Positions 1 through 8,889 of a DNA stretch of 64,000 nt are shown piece by piece. Source of the DNA: Heyndrickxia coagulans DSM 1 = ATCC 7050 (GTDB taxonomy: Bacteria > Bacillota > Bacilli > Bacillales > Bacillaceae_C); NCBI RefSeq assembly GCF_000290615.1, contig NZ_ALAS01000205.1:1-64000 (forward strand), read 5' to 3'. Made by a program: the position numbers and the translations under genes. The notes below the pieces were generated by a model. That model was not told the origin of the DNA. It ran no database searches and was given only the letters and a program-made list of their open reading frames with translations. The stretch's first letter is position 1; every line of letters begins with the position of its first letter.

Positions 1-196
1 GTATTCGCCCACAAGCGTACATTTAAATGATAGAGCGTCTTCCCATTTTTTTCCACTCATCTGCCCTTCGAGTAAAATTTTACACATACTTAACGGCTTT
101 TCCAGCACCGGGGCAGCCCTTTCCGGCTAAACGCGACTGCACGGTCCGAAAATCCGCATACCCACCGCCAAACATTTTTATTCCCACCATATTTTA

Positions 197-844
197 TTAC
201 AATTTCAATTTTGTTTCAAACAAGTTCAACGCAAGCGCAGATAAAATGACCCAAACAAGGCCGGCCGCATATCCGCCGACAACGTCGCTCGGGTAGTGTA
301 CCCCTAAATAGATGCGGCTGATGCCGATGGCAAGCACCAGCAAGAGGGCAAACAGCGTCCCCGCGAACTTCACCCACCTGCGTTTTGTGATGCGGAACAG
401 AATCAATACGAGGCAGCCGTATAAAATCATGGATCCCATCGAATGCCCGCTCGGGAAGCTGTAGCCCGTTTCCTGGACGACACGCATAATATCGGGGCGC
501 TGGCGCTTGAATATGTATTTTAATATGGTGTTAAAAACCCCCGCTCCAAGCGCGACAGATACAGCGAGATAAAGGCCCAGTGTGCGGTATTTTTTGATCC
601 AGAGCACAAGGGAAAGCACGAGGGTGACCACCGCCGCCCCTTTTACAGATCCGAGAAAGGTAACAGCCAGCATCACGCTCGTTAAGCGGCCGGAAATATT
701 CCCCTGGACAAATGAGATAATCGGAAGGTCAAAATGCCGGATCTCCCCCTGGTTGAAATGATCGGCGATTTCAAAAAAAATCCAGGTGCAGAGGGAAAGC
801 ACCAGTAAAACCAACAGCCATTGCACAATCGTCTGCCTTTTCAT
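197..844 (-). CDS. PAP2-family phosphatase (membrane)
   Basis: Membrane phosphatase of the type 2 phosphatidic acid phosphatase family, likely acting on lipid phosphates such as undecaprenyl pyrophosphate or phosphatidylglycerol phosphate; the substrate is inference. All three signature motifs are visible: KYIFKRQRPD, SFPSGHSMGS and SRIYLGVHYPSD, the last with the nucleophilic His. About six hydrophobic segments surround them. The 215-aa length is normal. Two ATGs and a TTG follow the GGAGG at 851-855; the ATG at 844 has the best spacing (6 nt), so I chose it. That GGAGG lies inside an inverted repeat (851-883), which may limit translation. It lies downstream of ku on the same strand, separated by about 87 bp. 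Confidence 0.9.
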   Translation of the reverse strand: MKRQTIVQWLLVLLVLSLCTWIFFEIADHFNQGEIRHFDLPIISFVQGNISGRLTSVMLAVTFLGSVKGAAVVTLVLSLVLWIKKYRTLGLYLAVSVALGAGVFNTILKYIFKRQRPDIMRVVQETGYSFPSGHSMGSMILYGCLVLILFRITKRRWVKFAGTLFALLLVLAIGISRIYLGVHYPSDVVGGYAAGLVWVILSALALNLFETKLKL

Positions 845-850
845 CATCAA

Positions 851-883
851 CCTCCAATATGAAATAATTTACCATATTGGAGG
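851..883 (-). promoter_or_regulatory. 11-bp inverted repeat enclosing the PAP2 ribosome-binding site
   Basis: CCTCCAATATG (851-861) and CATATTGGAGG (873-883) are perfect inverted arms around an 11-nt AT-rich spacer. Read on the minus strand, the second arm ends in the GGAGG of the PAP2 gene. The site could be a protein operator or an RNA hairpin that hides the ribosome-binding site. There is no T-run, so a simple terminator for ku is unlikely. Confidence 0.55.
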
Positions 884-931
884 CTTTCCGGCAAATTTTC
901 AGGCATTCCCCGCACCGGTATCCGCCGGTTT

Positions 932-1765
932 TTACGCTTCTTTTGCCTTTGTTTTAGCCGCTTTTTTTGGTTTCTTTGCCGGTTTTTTTGCCGGCTTTGC
1001 CCTGTCGATGGAAGCCTGGAGCGCCGCCATCAGGTCGGTCACATTATTTTCCGGTTCTTTCACTTTCGCCGTGACGAGTTTTTTCCCGGTCCGCTTCGAT
1101 TCAATCAAAGCCATCAGGTTTGACCGGTATGCATCCGTATATTTTTCAGGCTCAAACGATGTCGTTAACTGGTCAATCAGCAAAATTGCCGTCTCAATTT
1201 CTTTTTTCGAGACTTCATCATCCTGCGGCACATTCGGAACGTCAGATGCCCTCCGGACTTCATCCGGGTAATGGATTGTTTCCATCAGCAGCGTATTTTC
1301 ATACACGCGGATAACGGCGAGCTGCTCCTTTGAACGCATGACAATCCGGGCAAGCCCGACTTTCTCTGATTCGGTCAGCGCTTTCCGCAACAAGCCGTAA
1401 GCTTTTACACCCCCTTCATTCGGGGACATGTAGTAGCTCCGGTTAAAATAAACCGGGTCGATTTCCCGCATATCGAGAAAATCCATAATTTCCACTGCTT
1501 TTTCTTCTGTCTGTTTGCGCAGCTCTTCCAGTTCCTCCTCTTCCAGCACGACAAACTTCCCTTTCGCGATTTCGTATCCTTTTACAATTTCTTTCGCGTC
1601 CAATTCTTCCCCGCACACCGGACAAACCTTTTCATACCGGATCGGGGAATGACATTTTTTATGAAGGGAACGCAATTTGATATCTTTATCTTCCGTTGCG
1701 GCATGCAGTTTGATCGGGATATTGACGAGCCCAAAACTGATCGTGCCTTTCCACATCGTATGCAT
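932..1765 (-). CDS. ku: Non-homologous end joining protein Ku
   Basis: Bacterial Ku forms a homodimeric ring on broken DNA ends and recruits LigD for non-homologous end joining. The N-terminus MWKGTISFGLVNIPIKLH is the hallmark of the family, followed by the two-Cys stretch around KKCHSPIRYEKVCPVCGE. The C-terminus is a lysine/alanine-rich tail (AKKPAKKPKKAAKTKAK type) expected to bind DNA. The start at 1765 follows a GAGGCG ribosome-binding site; an upstream in-frame extension is not conserved in character. At 277 aa it has the usual length. It is divergent from ligD across about 90 bp, the standard Bacillus arrangement; in B. subtilis this pair is expressed in the forespore. Confidence 0.97.
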   Translation of the reverse strand: MHTMWKGTISFGLVNIPIKLHAATEDKDIKLRSLHKKCHSPIRYEKVCPVCGEELDAKEIVKGYEIAKGKFVVLEEEELEELRKQTEEKAVEIMDFLDMREIDPVYFNRSYYMSPNEGGVKAYGLLRKALTESEKVGLARIVMRSKEQLAVIRVYENTLLMETIHYPDEVRRASDVPNVPQDDEVSKKEIETAILLIDQLTTSFEPEKYTDAYRSNLMALIESKRTGKKLVTAKVKEPENNVTDLMAALQASIDRAKPAKKPAKKPKKAAKTKAKEA

Positions 1766-1855
1766 GAATGAAACGCCTCGCTTTTTGAAGATAATATATG
1801 TATGAATCCGCCCCGCTATGTACTTCAACTTTTGGAAAAAGAAAGGGTGCTCGAA

Positions 1856-3697
1856 ATGAAACCGATGCTGCCGGTTTTAAAATGGTCTCTGCCTGATACA
1901 GGAAAGTGGGCATACGAAATCAAATATGACGGTTATCGCGCGATCCTCGACTGGACAAAAGGCGGCATGCGGTTATGGAGCCGCAACGGAAAAGATTTGC
2001 TGCCCCAGTTTCCGGAAATCCGCACCTTTTTGCAAACACTTGAAGGCCGCGTAAAAGGGCAGCTTCCGTTACGGCTTGACGGCGAACTTGTGCTGCTTGA
2101 AAATCCGTATAAAGCTGGCTTTAGGGAGCTGCAGCGCCGCGGGCGGATGAAAGCGAAGGCAGCTGCAGAGAAGGCTAAAGTGCGCCCCGCCCATTATCTC
2201 GTATTTGATTTGCTCATGCTTGGCGGGGAGGATATGGCCGGAAAACCGTATTTGCAGCGAAAAAAAGTATTGGAAAAGTTTTGTGAAACGCTTGCTCTGC
2301 CGCTCTCCCCCGCCCCGGGCGAAACGGCACGGGTCCAGCAGATCCCGTTTACCCGTGACGCGCCCGCCTTAAAGGAGACGGTGAAAAATTTTAACAGTGA
2401 AGGCATTGTCGCAAAACAAACGGACAGCAAGTGGGAAGCGGGAAAACGGGTTGAGACATGGATAAAAGTGAAAAATTGGAAAACAGCCGCCTGCTTTATT
2501 ACAGCTTATGACGCGAAAAACGGGTATTTCGACGCAGCGGTGTTTAAAGATGGCGGCATTTTTCCAATCGGCCAGTTTCTTTTCAGCATGAATCCGGGCG
2601 AAAAACAAATCCTCGCAGAAGCAGTCAGGAAAAATGCCGCAAACGATGAAAACGGCGTCTATACGATCGATCCTTCGATTTGCGTCGAGTTATTTTATTT
2701 GGAATGGGACGGCGCCAACCTGCGGGAACCGCATTTCCACCGCTTCCGCTTTGATCTTTCCCCGGATGCCTGTACATTTGAAGATTTCAGGCTCCGTAAC
2801 GCCGCCATTCCAGAAGAAGTGGAAGTGACACATCCGGATAAACCACTATGGAAAAAACGGCATGTGGCAAAACTCGACTTTCTTGCTTATATGCGGAAAA
2901 TTTCCCCTTTTATACTGCCGTTTCTTTCAGACAGACTTTTGACCGTCATCCGTTACCCGAACGGCGTTTTCGGCGAAGCATTTTACCAGAAAAACTGCCC
3001 CGATTATGCGCCCGTTTTTGTGGATACGGCGATGCATGAAGACATCCGGTATATTGTCTGCAACCATTTGAAAACACTGATGTGGCTTTCAAACCAGCTT
3101 GCGGTGGAATACCATATCCCGTTTCAGACCGTAAACAGCCGTTTTGTCAGCGAGATTGTATTTGATTTTGACCCCCCTTCCCGGAATGAATTTCAACTTG
3201 CAGTAGAAGCAGCTTTGCTATTAAAACAGGTGACGGATGCCCTTCATTTGGAGAGCTTTGTTAAAATTTCCGGCAATAAAGGGCTGCAAGTCTATATTCC
3301 ATTGCCGGACGGGCAGTTTTCATGGGAAGATACAAGGCTGTTCACGGAATTTATGGCTGCTTATTTCGTTTCGAAATCGCCTGAACATTTTACAATCGAA
3401 CGGATGAAGAAAAAGCGGGGCGGAAAATTGTATGTTGATTTCGTCCAGCATGCGGAAGGAAAAACGATCATTGCGCCTTATTCGATGCGGGGGCATGAGG
3501 ATGCGCTTGTGGCGGCGCCGCTTTTCTGGAAAGAAGTAAACGCGTCGCTTTCCCCGGATCACTTTACCATTGAAACGGTCCTTTCGCGCGTGGACCGGTA
3601 CGGCTGCCCGTTTGCGCGATTCTTTGCCTGCAAAAACGGCCAGCCTTTTGCCCCGGTACTTGCATTTTTAAAGCAGAACAAAGGGCGACCCATATAG
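1856..3697 (+). CDS. ligD: ATP-dependent DNA ligase LigD (ligase + polymerase domains)
   Basis: Seals Ku-bound double-strand breaks. The N-terminal ATP-dependent ligase domain carries the adenylated lysine motif EIKYDGYR (Lys23) and later ligase motifs such as SEGIVAK and TWIKVKNWK. From about residue 320 an archaeo-eukaryotic primase-type polymerase domain begins (VTHPDKPLW), with the metal motif VFDFDPPS near residue 437. The phosphoesterase domain seen in mycobacterial LigD is absent, as usual in Bacillus. I chose the ATG at 1856 because the ligase domain starts immediately after it and an AAAGGGTG lies upstream; an earlier ATG at 1802 would add 18 unrelated residues. Length is 613 aa. Confidence 0.96.
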   Translation: MKPMLPVLKWSLPDTGKWAYEIKYDGYRAILDWTKGGMRLWSRNGKDLLPQFPEIRTFLQTLEGRVKGQLPLRLDGELVLLENPYKAGFRELQRRGRMKAKAAAEKAKVRPAHYLVFDLLMLGGEDMAGKPYLQRKKVLEKFCETLALPLSPAPGETARVQQIPFTRDAPALKETVKNFNSEGIVAKQTDSKWEAGKRVETWIKVKNWKTAACFITAYDAKNGYFDAAVFKDGGIFPIGQFLFSMNPGEKQILAEAVRKNAANDENGVYTIDPSICVELFYLEWDGANLREPHFHRFRFDLSPDACTFEDFRLRNAAIPEEVEVTHPDKPLWKKRHVAKLDFLAYMRKISPFILPFLSDRLLTVIRYPNGVFGEAFYQKNCPDYAPVFVDTAMHEDIRYIVCNHLKTLMWLSNQLAVEYHIPFQTVNSRFVSEIVFDFDPPSRNEFQLAVEAALLLKQVTDALHLESFVKISGNKGLQVYIPLPDGQFSWEDTRLFTEFMAAYFVSKSPEHFTIERMKKKRGGKLYVDFVQHAEGKTIIAPYSMRGHEDALVAAPLFWKEVNASLSPDHFTIETVLSRVDRYGCPFARFFACKNGQPFAPVLAFLKQNKGRPI

Positions 3698-3728
3698 TTT
3701 TGGCGTAGCTTTCCAATGGCGGCAAATA

Positions 3729-3750
3729 CGCCTCCCTTTTACAGGAGGCG
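3729..3750. terminator. Possible terminator hairpin between convergent ligD and dapF
   Basis: CGCCTCC (3729-3735) pairs with GGAGGCG (3744-3750) in the short gap between two convergent genes. T-runs on either side are weak, so termination efficiency is uncertain. Confidence 0.45.
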
Positions 3751-3756
3751 CAAATT

Positions 3757-4752
3757 TTAAGCCAATGCTTTTTCTACCGTTTCTTTTGCGTGGGTTTCGA
3801 GCTTTTGATACAGCTTCTGTTCGCCGAAATCCTTTTTTTCCGCTATCCGGAACTGTTCCGGGTGCCCATCGTCAAAAGAAGCAACGGTTTCGTATAAATA
3901 GGTGGCATTGCCGATCAGGTCAATCGTATATGCCGGTTCCCCTTTTTTATCAATTTTTTGGACAAAGCACCGCACTTTACCGCCGTTATTGAATACGTCG
4001 ATCATCTCACCGAACGGGCGCAATCTTAACAGGCAGGCCACAAGGCTTGAAGCGGACATCGCCGTTCCGCACGCATTTGTAAAACCGACGCCGCGTTCAA
4101 ACGTGCGGACGTATAAACCATTTTCATCAATTGGTTTGGCAAAGCTGACATTCACGCCGTCTGGAAACAGGCAATTCGGCCCGTTCACATACTCAGACAG
4201 TGTTTTTTGCGTATCAGACCGGAACACTTCATTTCCGACAAAGGCGATCAGATGCGGATTCGGCACCGCAACCGCCGAAAACGACAAATCTTCCGACAAG
4301 GCCTTAACCGGTTCATTGATGAGCACTTTTTTATCAATATGCATCGGCAGTTTGTCCAAGTCAAAGGAGACAGGCGATATTTCGACCCGGAACGTCGGGA
4401 TGCCGTCCAATATGGGCTCTGCTTTGCGGGCATATAGATTTGCTTTCATCGTTTCAATTAACAGATCGTCTTTCCCGCGTTTTTCGGATACGTACCGCGC
4501 AACACAACGCAGGCCGTTCCCGCACATAGACGCCTCGGAACCGTCTGCATTGAATACCCGCATTTTTGCGTCTGCCTGCTGGCTTTCCGACACAAAGAGC
4601 AGGCCGTCCGCCCCGAGCCCAGCATCGCGCCGGCAAAATGACAGGGCCATTTTTTTGCGGATATCGTCCGTTAACGGTGCGGAGATTTCCGCTTCATCGA
4701 TCAGCAAAAAATCGTTTCCTGAGCCGTGGCATTTAATCAGTTTTACATGCAT
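3757..4752 (-). CDS. dapF: Diaminopimelate epimerase (long form)
   Basis: Interconverts LL- and meso-diaminopimelate for lysine and peptidoglycan synthesis. Both catalytic cysteines are visible, Cys77 in EASMCGNGLRC and Cys228 in FTNACGTAMSAS, and the N-terminus KCHGSGNDFLLIDE is typical. At 331 aa it is about 45 residues longer than B. subtilis DapF. The excess is mostly a charged C-terminal extension after the catalytic fold; long DapF proteins of this size are known from lactobacilli. It stands alone between the convergent ligD and an upstream membrane-protein gene. Confidence 0.95.
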   Translation of the reverse strand: MHVKLIKCHGSGNDFLLIDEAEISAPLTDDIRKKMALSFCRRDAGLGADGLLFVSESQQADAKMRVFNADGSEASMCGNGLRCVARYVSEKRGKDDLLIETMKANLYARKAEPILDGIPTFRVEISPVSFDLDKLPMHIDKKVLINEPVKALSEDLSFSAVAVPNPHLIAFVGNEVFRSDTQKTLSEYVNGPNCLFPDGVNVSFAKPIDENGLYVRTFERGVGFTNACGTAMSASSLVACLLRLRPFGEMIDVFNNGGKVRCFVQKIDKKGEPAYTIDLIGNATYLYETVASFDDGHPEQFRIAEKKDFGEQKLYQKLETHAKETVEKALA

Positions 4753-4815
4753 GATGGATTTCCTCTCTTTTTCTTTCTTTATTCTTACAAAAATTGTATC
4801 ATCTCTTCTTTTTTT

Positions 4816-5550
4816 TTACACGAAATATTTATCATGCCTGTAAAAAAAGGCGAGCAGTGCGATGACGAGTACTTCGTCTTCTTCCGTCCCCCGTGTAAAA
4901 TCAAGTACCGGCGCATTAAGCGGAAACTTCTCCTGCCAGCTGACCGGCATCATGCCGCGCGACATCACTGCCAAAAGTTGTTCGTCCCGGTAAAATTCCA
5001 AATCATGGTTCCCATTTTTCCGGATCGCGCAAGTCCGGCTGCCGTTTTCAAATATCATTTCTTTTCCTTTTGCTTCTTTTAATGAAAAGGCCAGTTCATA
5101 TGCCGAAAATCTGATGCTGATTTCCCAGTTTTGCCGTTTGCGGACCGTGGCGCAAAATGTGGCGCCCGCTCCCCGTTCAAGGCGGAAATACCGGATTTGC
5201 TGTCTGAAAGCTTTTTCCTCAAGCAGCCATCCCAAGCGGCCGCTTCCGTCATAAAGCTGCACCGAGAGTTTTGCACCGGGAGGAAACTGGATCAAGTACT
5301 GCCCGCTGTCCGCCCGCCTTTCTTCCTCCCCTTTGTCTCCGGATATGTTTTCTTCTATCTTTTGATAGTAGAAATAGCGCGCAGCAAAGTAGAGAATGAA
5401 CAGCCAGACGGCCAAAACCAGCCAGATGAACATGCCGCCGCGCCCGATATACATAAGCGCGAGACAAAATGCGGAAAGGCCGCATGCAAGAATAACGGTT
5501 TGGCACAGGTACATGTGAGACAACGTCGAATAGGTTTTTTTCAGCTCCAT
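4816..5550 (-). CDS. Membrane-anchored protein, possibly tubby C-terminal-like
   Basis: Not firmly recognised. The 244-aa protein has two adjacent hydrophobic spans at about residues 17-55, a charged segment, and then a soluble beta-rich domain of about 150 residues. The repeated aromatic/charged strand pattern and the ending EVLVIALLAFFYRH resemble the tubby C-terminal-like domain annotated in Bacillus membrane proteins; this is a weak, remembered resemblance. The ATG follows GGGAGA. It lies just upstream of dapF with 63 bp between them, so co-transcription is possible. Confidence 0.7.
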   Translation of the reverse strand: MELKKTYSTLSHMYLCQTVILACGLSAFCLALMYIGRGGMFIWLVLAVWLFILYFAARYFYYQKIEENISGDKGEEERRADSGQYLIQFPPGAKLSVQLYDGSGRLGWLLEEKAFRQQIRYFRLERGAGATFCATVRKRQNWEISIRFSAYELAFSLKEAKGKEMIFENGSRTCAIRKNGNHDLEFYRDEQLLAVMSRGMMPVSWQEKFPLNAPVLDFTRGTEEDEVLVIALLAFFYRHDKYFV

Positions 5551-5735
5551 ACAGAATCTCCCGTTTTTGTCTGGTCACTCTATTATATGAGACTTTTTAT
5601 AAATCATGATGGTTTTACGGGTTTGCAAATCTTTCGCAGGCATTTCCATTTTCATGGCAGGCTGTCCATGGCGGCCCGGAAAATGAATATGTTATAATTT
5701 TTTGGAGTCCGTGGAAAACAGTTGGGGGAATGAAC

Positions 5736-7100
5736 ATGAAACAAACCTTTACCTTAAAAGAAAAAATCGCACAGCTTTGGCATTTGTTTCTGCCGATTCT
5801 CATCACCCAGCTTGCGATGCTGCTCATGAATTTTTTCGATACGACGATGTCCGGCCATTTTTCCAAAGCCGATCTGGCCGGCGTTGCGATCGGCGCATCC
5901 CTCTGGTTTCCCGTTTCAACCGGGCTGGGAACGGTTTTACAGGCGGTTACCCCGATCATTTCCCATTTGATCGGCAGCAAAAACACGGATGACATCCCCC
6001 GTACATTTATCCAGAGCCTTTACGTCGCCGTCTGTATGGCCGTACTGGTGCTTCTTGCAGGCGGGCTTTTGATCGGGCCGGTCCTTGGCCGGATGGATTT
6101 GGCGCCGCATGTGGAGGGGGTCGCGCACCGGTTTCTATTTGCTTTGTCTTTCGGGCTGATCCCGTTGTTCTGTTACCAGGTTTGCCGCTCGCTGATTGAT
6201 GCGACCGGGCTGACAAAAATATCGATGCTGATCACGCTGTTGGCGCTGCCCATCAATATTGGATTGAATGTTCTGTTCATCTTCGGGCATGCCGGATTTC
6301 CGCAGCTTGGCGGGGCAGGTGCCGGCGTTGCGAGCGCCATCACCTACTGGCTTATCTTGTTGATTGCAATCCTTGTGCTTATGCGTTTGCCACGTTTTGC
6401 TGAAATGCAACTGTTCCGTACGTTTTACCCGGTTTCGATCCGCAGCTGGAAAGCGCTGTTGTCGCTTGGGATCCCGATGGGGTTGTCGACTTTTTTTGAA
6501 TCGAGCATTTTTTCGGTTGTGACATTGTTTATGAGCAAATTTGGCACTGACACGATCGCTTCCCATCAGGCCGCCATGAATTTTGAGTCGCTTTTGTACA
6601 TGCTTCCGCTCAGCATTTCGCTTGCGATGACGATTCTTGTCAGTTTTGAAGCAGGGGCCGGAAGATTTAAAGACGCCCGCCTGTACAGCACAATCGGGCT
6701 CATGACCGCTGTTGTGATCGCCACCTTGACCGGGCTGTTACTCTACTTATTCCATGAACAAGTGGCGGCGTTTTACAGTGATGATCCGGCTGTCATCCGG
6801 TTAACCGGCCATTTTTTGCTGTACGCCATCTTTTTCCAATGGTCAGATGCCGTTCAGGCGCCGGTGCAAGGCGCGCTCAGAGGGTATAAAGATGTCCGGA
6901 TTACGACCATTATGACGTTTATTTCATATTGGGTCATCGGGCTTCCGCTCGGGTATTTGCTGGATGCCGCCACCGCCCTCGGCCCGTATGCCTACTGGAT
7001 CGGGCTGATCACAGGCCTTGCTGCAGGGGCGGTAACACTTTTGTGGCGCTTGCATTATATCCAGCAAAAAGCCGGAGATGGACTGAAAAAGACTGGATAA
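5736..7100 (+). CDS. MATE-family multidrug/metabolite efflux transporter
   Basis: Cation-coupled exporter with about twelve membrane spans in two pseudo-symmetric halves over 454 residues. The N-terminal pattern ending in MNFFDTTMSGH followed by LAGVAIGASLW is characteristic of the MATE/NorM/YoeA group. The specific substrate cannot be read from sequence. The run of five G at 5724-5728 is too close to the ATG at 5730, so the ATG at 5736 (7-nt spacing) is preferred. A TATAAT lies at 5693-5698 upstream but I could not pair it with a good -35. Confidence 0.93.
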   Translation: MKQTFTLKEKIAQLWHLFLPILITQLAMLLMNFFDTTMSGHFSKADLAGVAIGASLWFPVSTGLGTVLQAVTPIISHLIGSKNTDDIPRTFIQSLYVAVCMAVLVLLAGGLLIGPVLGRMDLAPHVEGVAHRFLFALSFGLIPLFCYQVCRSLIDATGLTKISMLITLLALPINIGLNVLFIFGHAGFPQLGGAGAGVASAITYWLILLIAILVLMRLPRFAEMQLFRTFYPVSIRSWKALLSLGIPMGLSTFFESSIFSVVTLFMSKFGTDTIASHQAAMNFESLLYMLPLSISLAMTILVSFEAGAGRFKDARLYSTIGLMTAVVIATLTGLLLYLFHEQVAAFYSDDPAVIRLTGHFLLYAIFFQWSDAVQAPVQGALRGYKDVRITTIMTFISYWVIGLPLGYLLDAATALGPYAYWIGLITGLAAGAVTLLWRLHYIQQKAGDGLKKTG

Positions 7101-7193
7101 TTGTTTGGCGCAAGCGGGGCTTATCCGGCAGATGGGTCAGCTTACAGGAAAGTGGACCCGTTTTCCGCAAGTGACGTTTCAAAAAGTGCGTAC

Positions 7194-7221
7194 AAAAAAG
7201 CAGCCCCGTAAAAGAGGCTGC
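7194..7221 (-). terminator. Terminator after the CAP-domain gene
   Basis: GCAGCC (7200-7205) and GGCTGC (7216-7221) form a stem followed, on the minus strand, by a run of six T. It lies just past the CAP gene stop and faces the end of the MATE gene. Confidence 0.75.
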
Positions 7222-7231
7222 GATAAGCAAT

Positions 7232-7999
7232 TTATTTTCCAATAAACTCTTGTGTCCAGTAGTGGCCGTTTTCAACATAGCCCACGCCGATATGGGTGAA
7301 GTTTTTATTTAAAATATTCGCCCTGTGGCCTTCGCTGTTCATCCATGCATTCATGACTTCCTGCGGTGTTTGCTGGCCCATTGCGATGTTTTCACCGGCA
7401 TATTGATAGGTGATCCCGAATTGCTTCATCATATCGAACGGAGAGCCGTAAGTCGGGCTTGTATGGTCAAAATATTTATGGGTTGCCATATCATTCGATT
7501 TGACGCGTGCCATTTTGCTCAAAGCCGTATCAATTTTCAGCGCGCCAAGGCCGTTTTTCGCCCGTTCTTCGTTTACAAGGGTAACCACTTGTTTTTCATA
7601 GGCGTTTAACGTGTAGCCAGCCTGGGACTGCGTGCTGCCTGCCGGTTGCGTTGAAGTTTGTTTCGTTGAAGTTTGTTGCGTTGAAGTTTGTTTCGGTGCC
7701 GATTGCTTTGGTGCTGCTGTTTGTTCCGGCGCCGGTTGCTTTGGTGCTGCCGTTGTCTGGTTCGTTTTGCCCGCGTTGTTTGAAGCAGTTTGATGGGTTG
7801 CCGGTTTAAAAGAAAAACGGATGTTATGTTGCTTTAACCAGTTCTCCAATTCCTGCATGCTATGAAACTTGTATTCATGTTGAACAACCGTTTTCGGGCT
7901 GCAGTTTGTTTCGTTTGAGGCTGCCCCCGCCTTGCCGGAAACTGCCGGCGCTAGGATCAGTGCAAGTGCTGCTGCTGTTGTGAACATAGCCTTTTTCAT
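7232..7999 (-). CDS. Secreted CAP/SCP-domain protein (YkwD-like)
   Basis: Exported protein with a signal peptide (MKKAMF, hydrophobic core, AGA-type cleavage near residue 25), a region with a conserved short motif, a low-complexity P/Q/T/S/K linker at about residues 70-130, and a C-terminal CAP domain of about 120 residues. The CAP features are visible: KYFDHTSPTYG, GENIAMG, SEGHRANILN and THIGVGYV. Related Bacillus YkwD/YlbC proteins are of unclear function and are found in spore or wall preparations. The linker is built of near-identical 15-bp units encoding QTSTQ/QTSTK, likely variable between strains. The start is ATG 7999 after GGAGG; a TTG three bases upstream is the alternative. Confidence 0.93.
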   Translation of the reverse strand: MKKAMFTTAAALALILAPAVSGKAGAASNETNCSPKTVVQHEYKFHSMQELENWLKQHNIRFSFKPATHQTASNNAGKTNQTTAAPKQPAPEQTAAPKQSAPKQTSTQQTSTKQTSTQPAGSTQSQAGYTLNAYEKQVVTLVNEERAKNGLGALKIDTALSKMARVKSNDMATHKYFDHTSPTYGSPFDMMKQFGITYQYAGENIAMGQQTPQEVMNAWMNSEGHRANILNKNFTHIGVGYVENGHYWTQEFIGK

Positions 8000-8238
8000 C
8001 AATGATGTCCTCCCTCGTTTTCGTTGGTTTCTCTCTCGTACACAATAGCATCATAACATACGATTTTTGTAATATTTCTGGGAGAATATAGAACAAACAG
8101 CAAAGAAGGGGCCTGCTTGCAAACTGAAAATGAAAAAACCAGCTGTATCAAAGGTTCCGGCACATTGTGCGAATTTCCTATCATTTCACACATTGGTACC
8201 ACCTTTTTAAATATCCAAAAAATGGAGGGAATTTGGGG

Positions 8239-8357
8239 TTGACAAGGCGGGAAACGGGCGGATATTGTTACATTTTTTTCTTGAATGTTGCATGCTGCCA
8301 TATTTATTTAAAAAAAGCGCCCCGGGGCCGGGCTTACGGTTTCAGGGCGCTTTTTGT
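8239..8357 (+). ncRNA. Candidate small RNA: promoter-like sequence followed by terminator
   Basis: On the plus strand TTGACA (8239-8244) and TATTGT (8263-8268), 18 bp apart, are followed about 40 bp later by a strong terminator hairpin ending near 8355. No credible reading frame lies between. The implied transcript would be roughly 80 nt from about 8275. This may be chance; no structure other than the terminator is evident. Confidence 0.25.
8312..8355. terminator. Bidirectional terminator downstream of the MarR gene
   Basis: AAAAAGCGCCC (8312-8322) pairs with GGGCGCTTTTT (8345-8355), giving U-tracts in both directions. It lies just past the MarR gene stop on the minus strand. Confidence 0.8.
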
Positions 8358-8378
8358 GTATATGGGCACGTTTTCATA

Positions 8379-8816
8379 TCAGTGCATTTGATTGAGATGG
8401 TCTTCAAGCTTCCGGAACAGCCTGTACAATGTTTCCCGTTCTTCTTCCGTAAAAACGTTCAGCTGGTCTTTTAGAAACTGAGATTTGGTTTCTTTCAACT
8501 GACTGATTAACGATTTTCCTTTTTCCGTTAAAATTAAATCGACCACACGTCTGTCTTTATTGGATCTTTTCCGCTCAATCAGCCCTTTTTCCACGAGCGA
8601 ATCGGTTACAGAAGTAATATGGCTGGCGGACACTTGCAGCATTTTCGACAAATCGGATGAACGCATCGGGGATTCCGATAAAAGTTTTAACACCATAAAT
8701 TCGTTAAGGGTTACATGCTCTTTTAACAAGCTATGCAGTTCTTCTTTAATTTTACGGTATACTCTGCGGAAGATGAATTCCAGATCGACTGTATCTTTTG
8801 TCTCCAACACTCCCAT
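8379..8816 (-). CDS. MarR-family transcriptional regulator
   Basis: A 145-aa winged-helix repressor of the MarR family. The core shows the expected recognition helix (LSKMLQVSASHITSVTDSLV) and the wing with the conserved basic pattern ERKRSNKDRRVVDLILTEKG. Such proteins bind DNA as dimers and usually respond to small phenolics or oxidants. No obvious target operon sits next to it, as ctpA and the CAP gene both have their own terminators, so its regulon is unknown. The ATG at 8816 is close to the AAGGA; a GTG two codons in is an alternative start. Confidence 0.92.
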   Translation of the reverse strand: MGVLETKDTVDLEFIFRRVYRKIKEELHSLLKEHVTLNEFMVLKLLSESPMRSSDLSKMLQVSASHITSVTDSLVEKGLIERKRSNKDRRVVDLILTEKGKSLISQLKETKSQFLKDQLNVFTEEERETLYRLFRKLEDHLNQMH

Positions 8817-8889
8817 TCCTTTCCTTTCTTATAGGGGACAGGCGAATCTCCTGACTTTATTATATCATTTTTCGTGCATCGGATTGCAC

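Noticed and set aside
3902-4843. Long plus-strand frame opposite dapF
   Set aside because: Antisense shadow of dapF with no ribosome-binding site or protein-like motifs.
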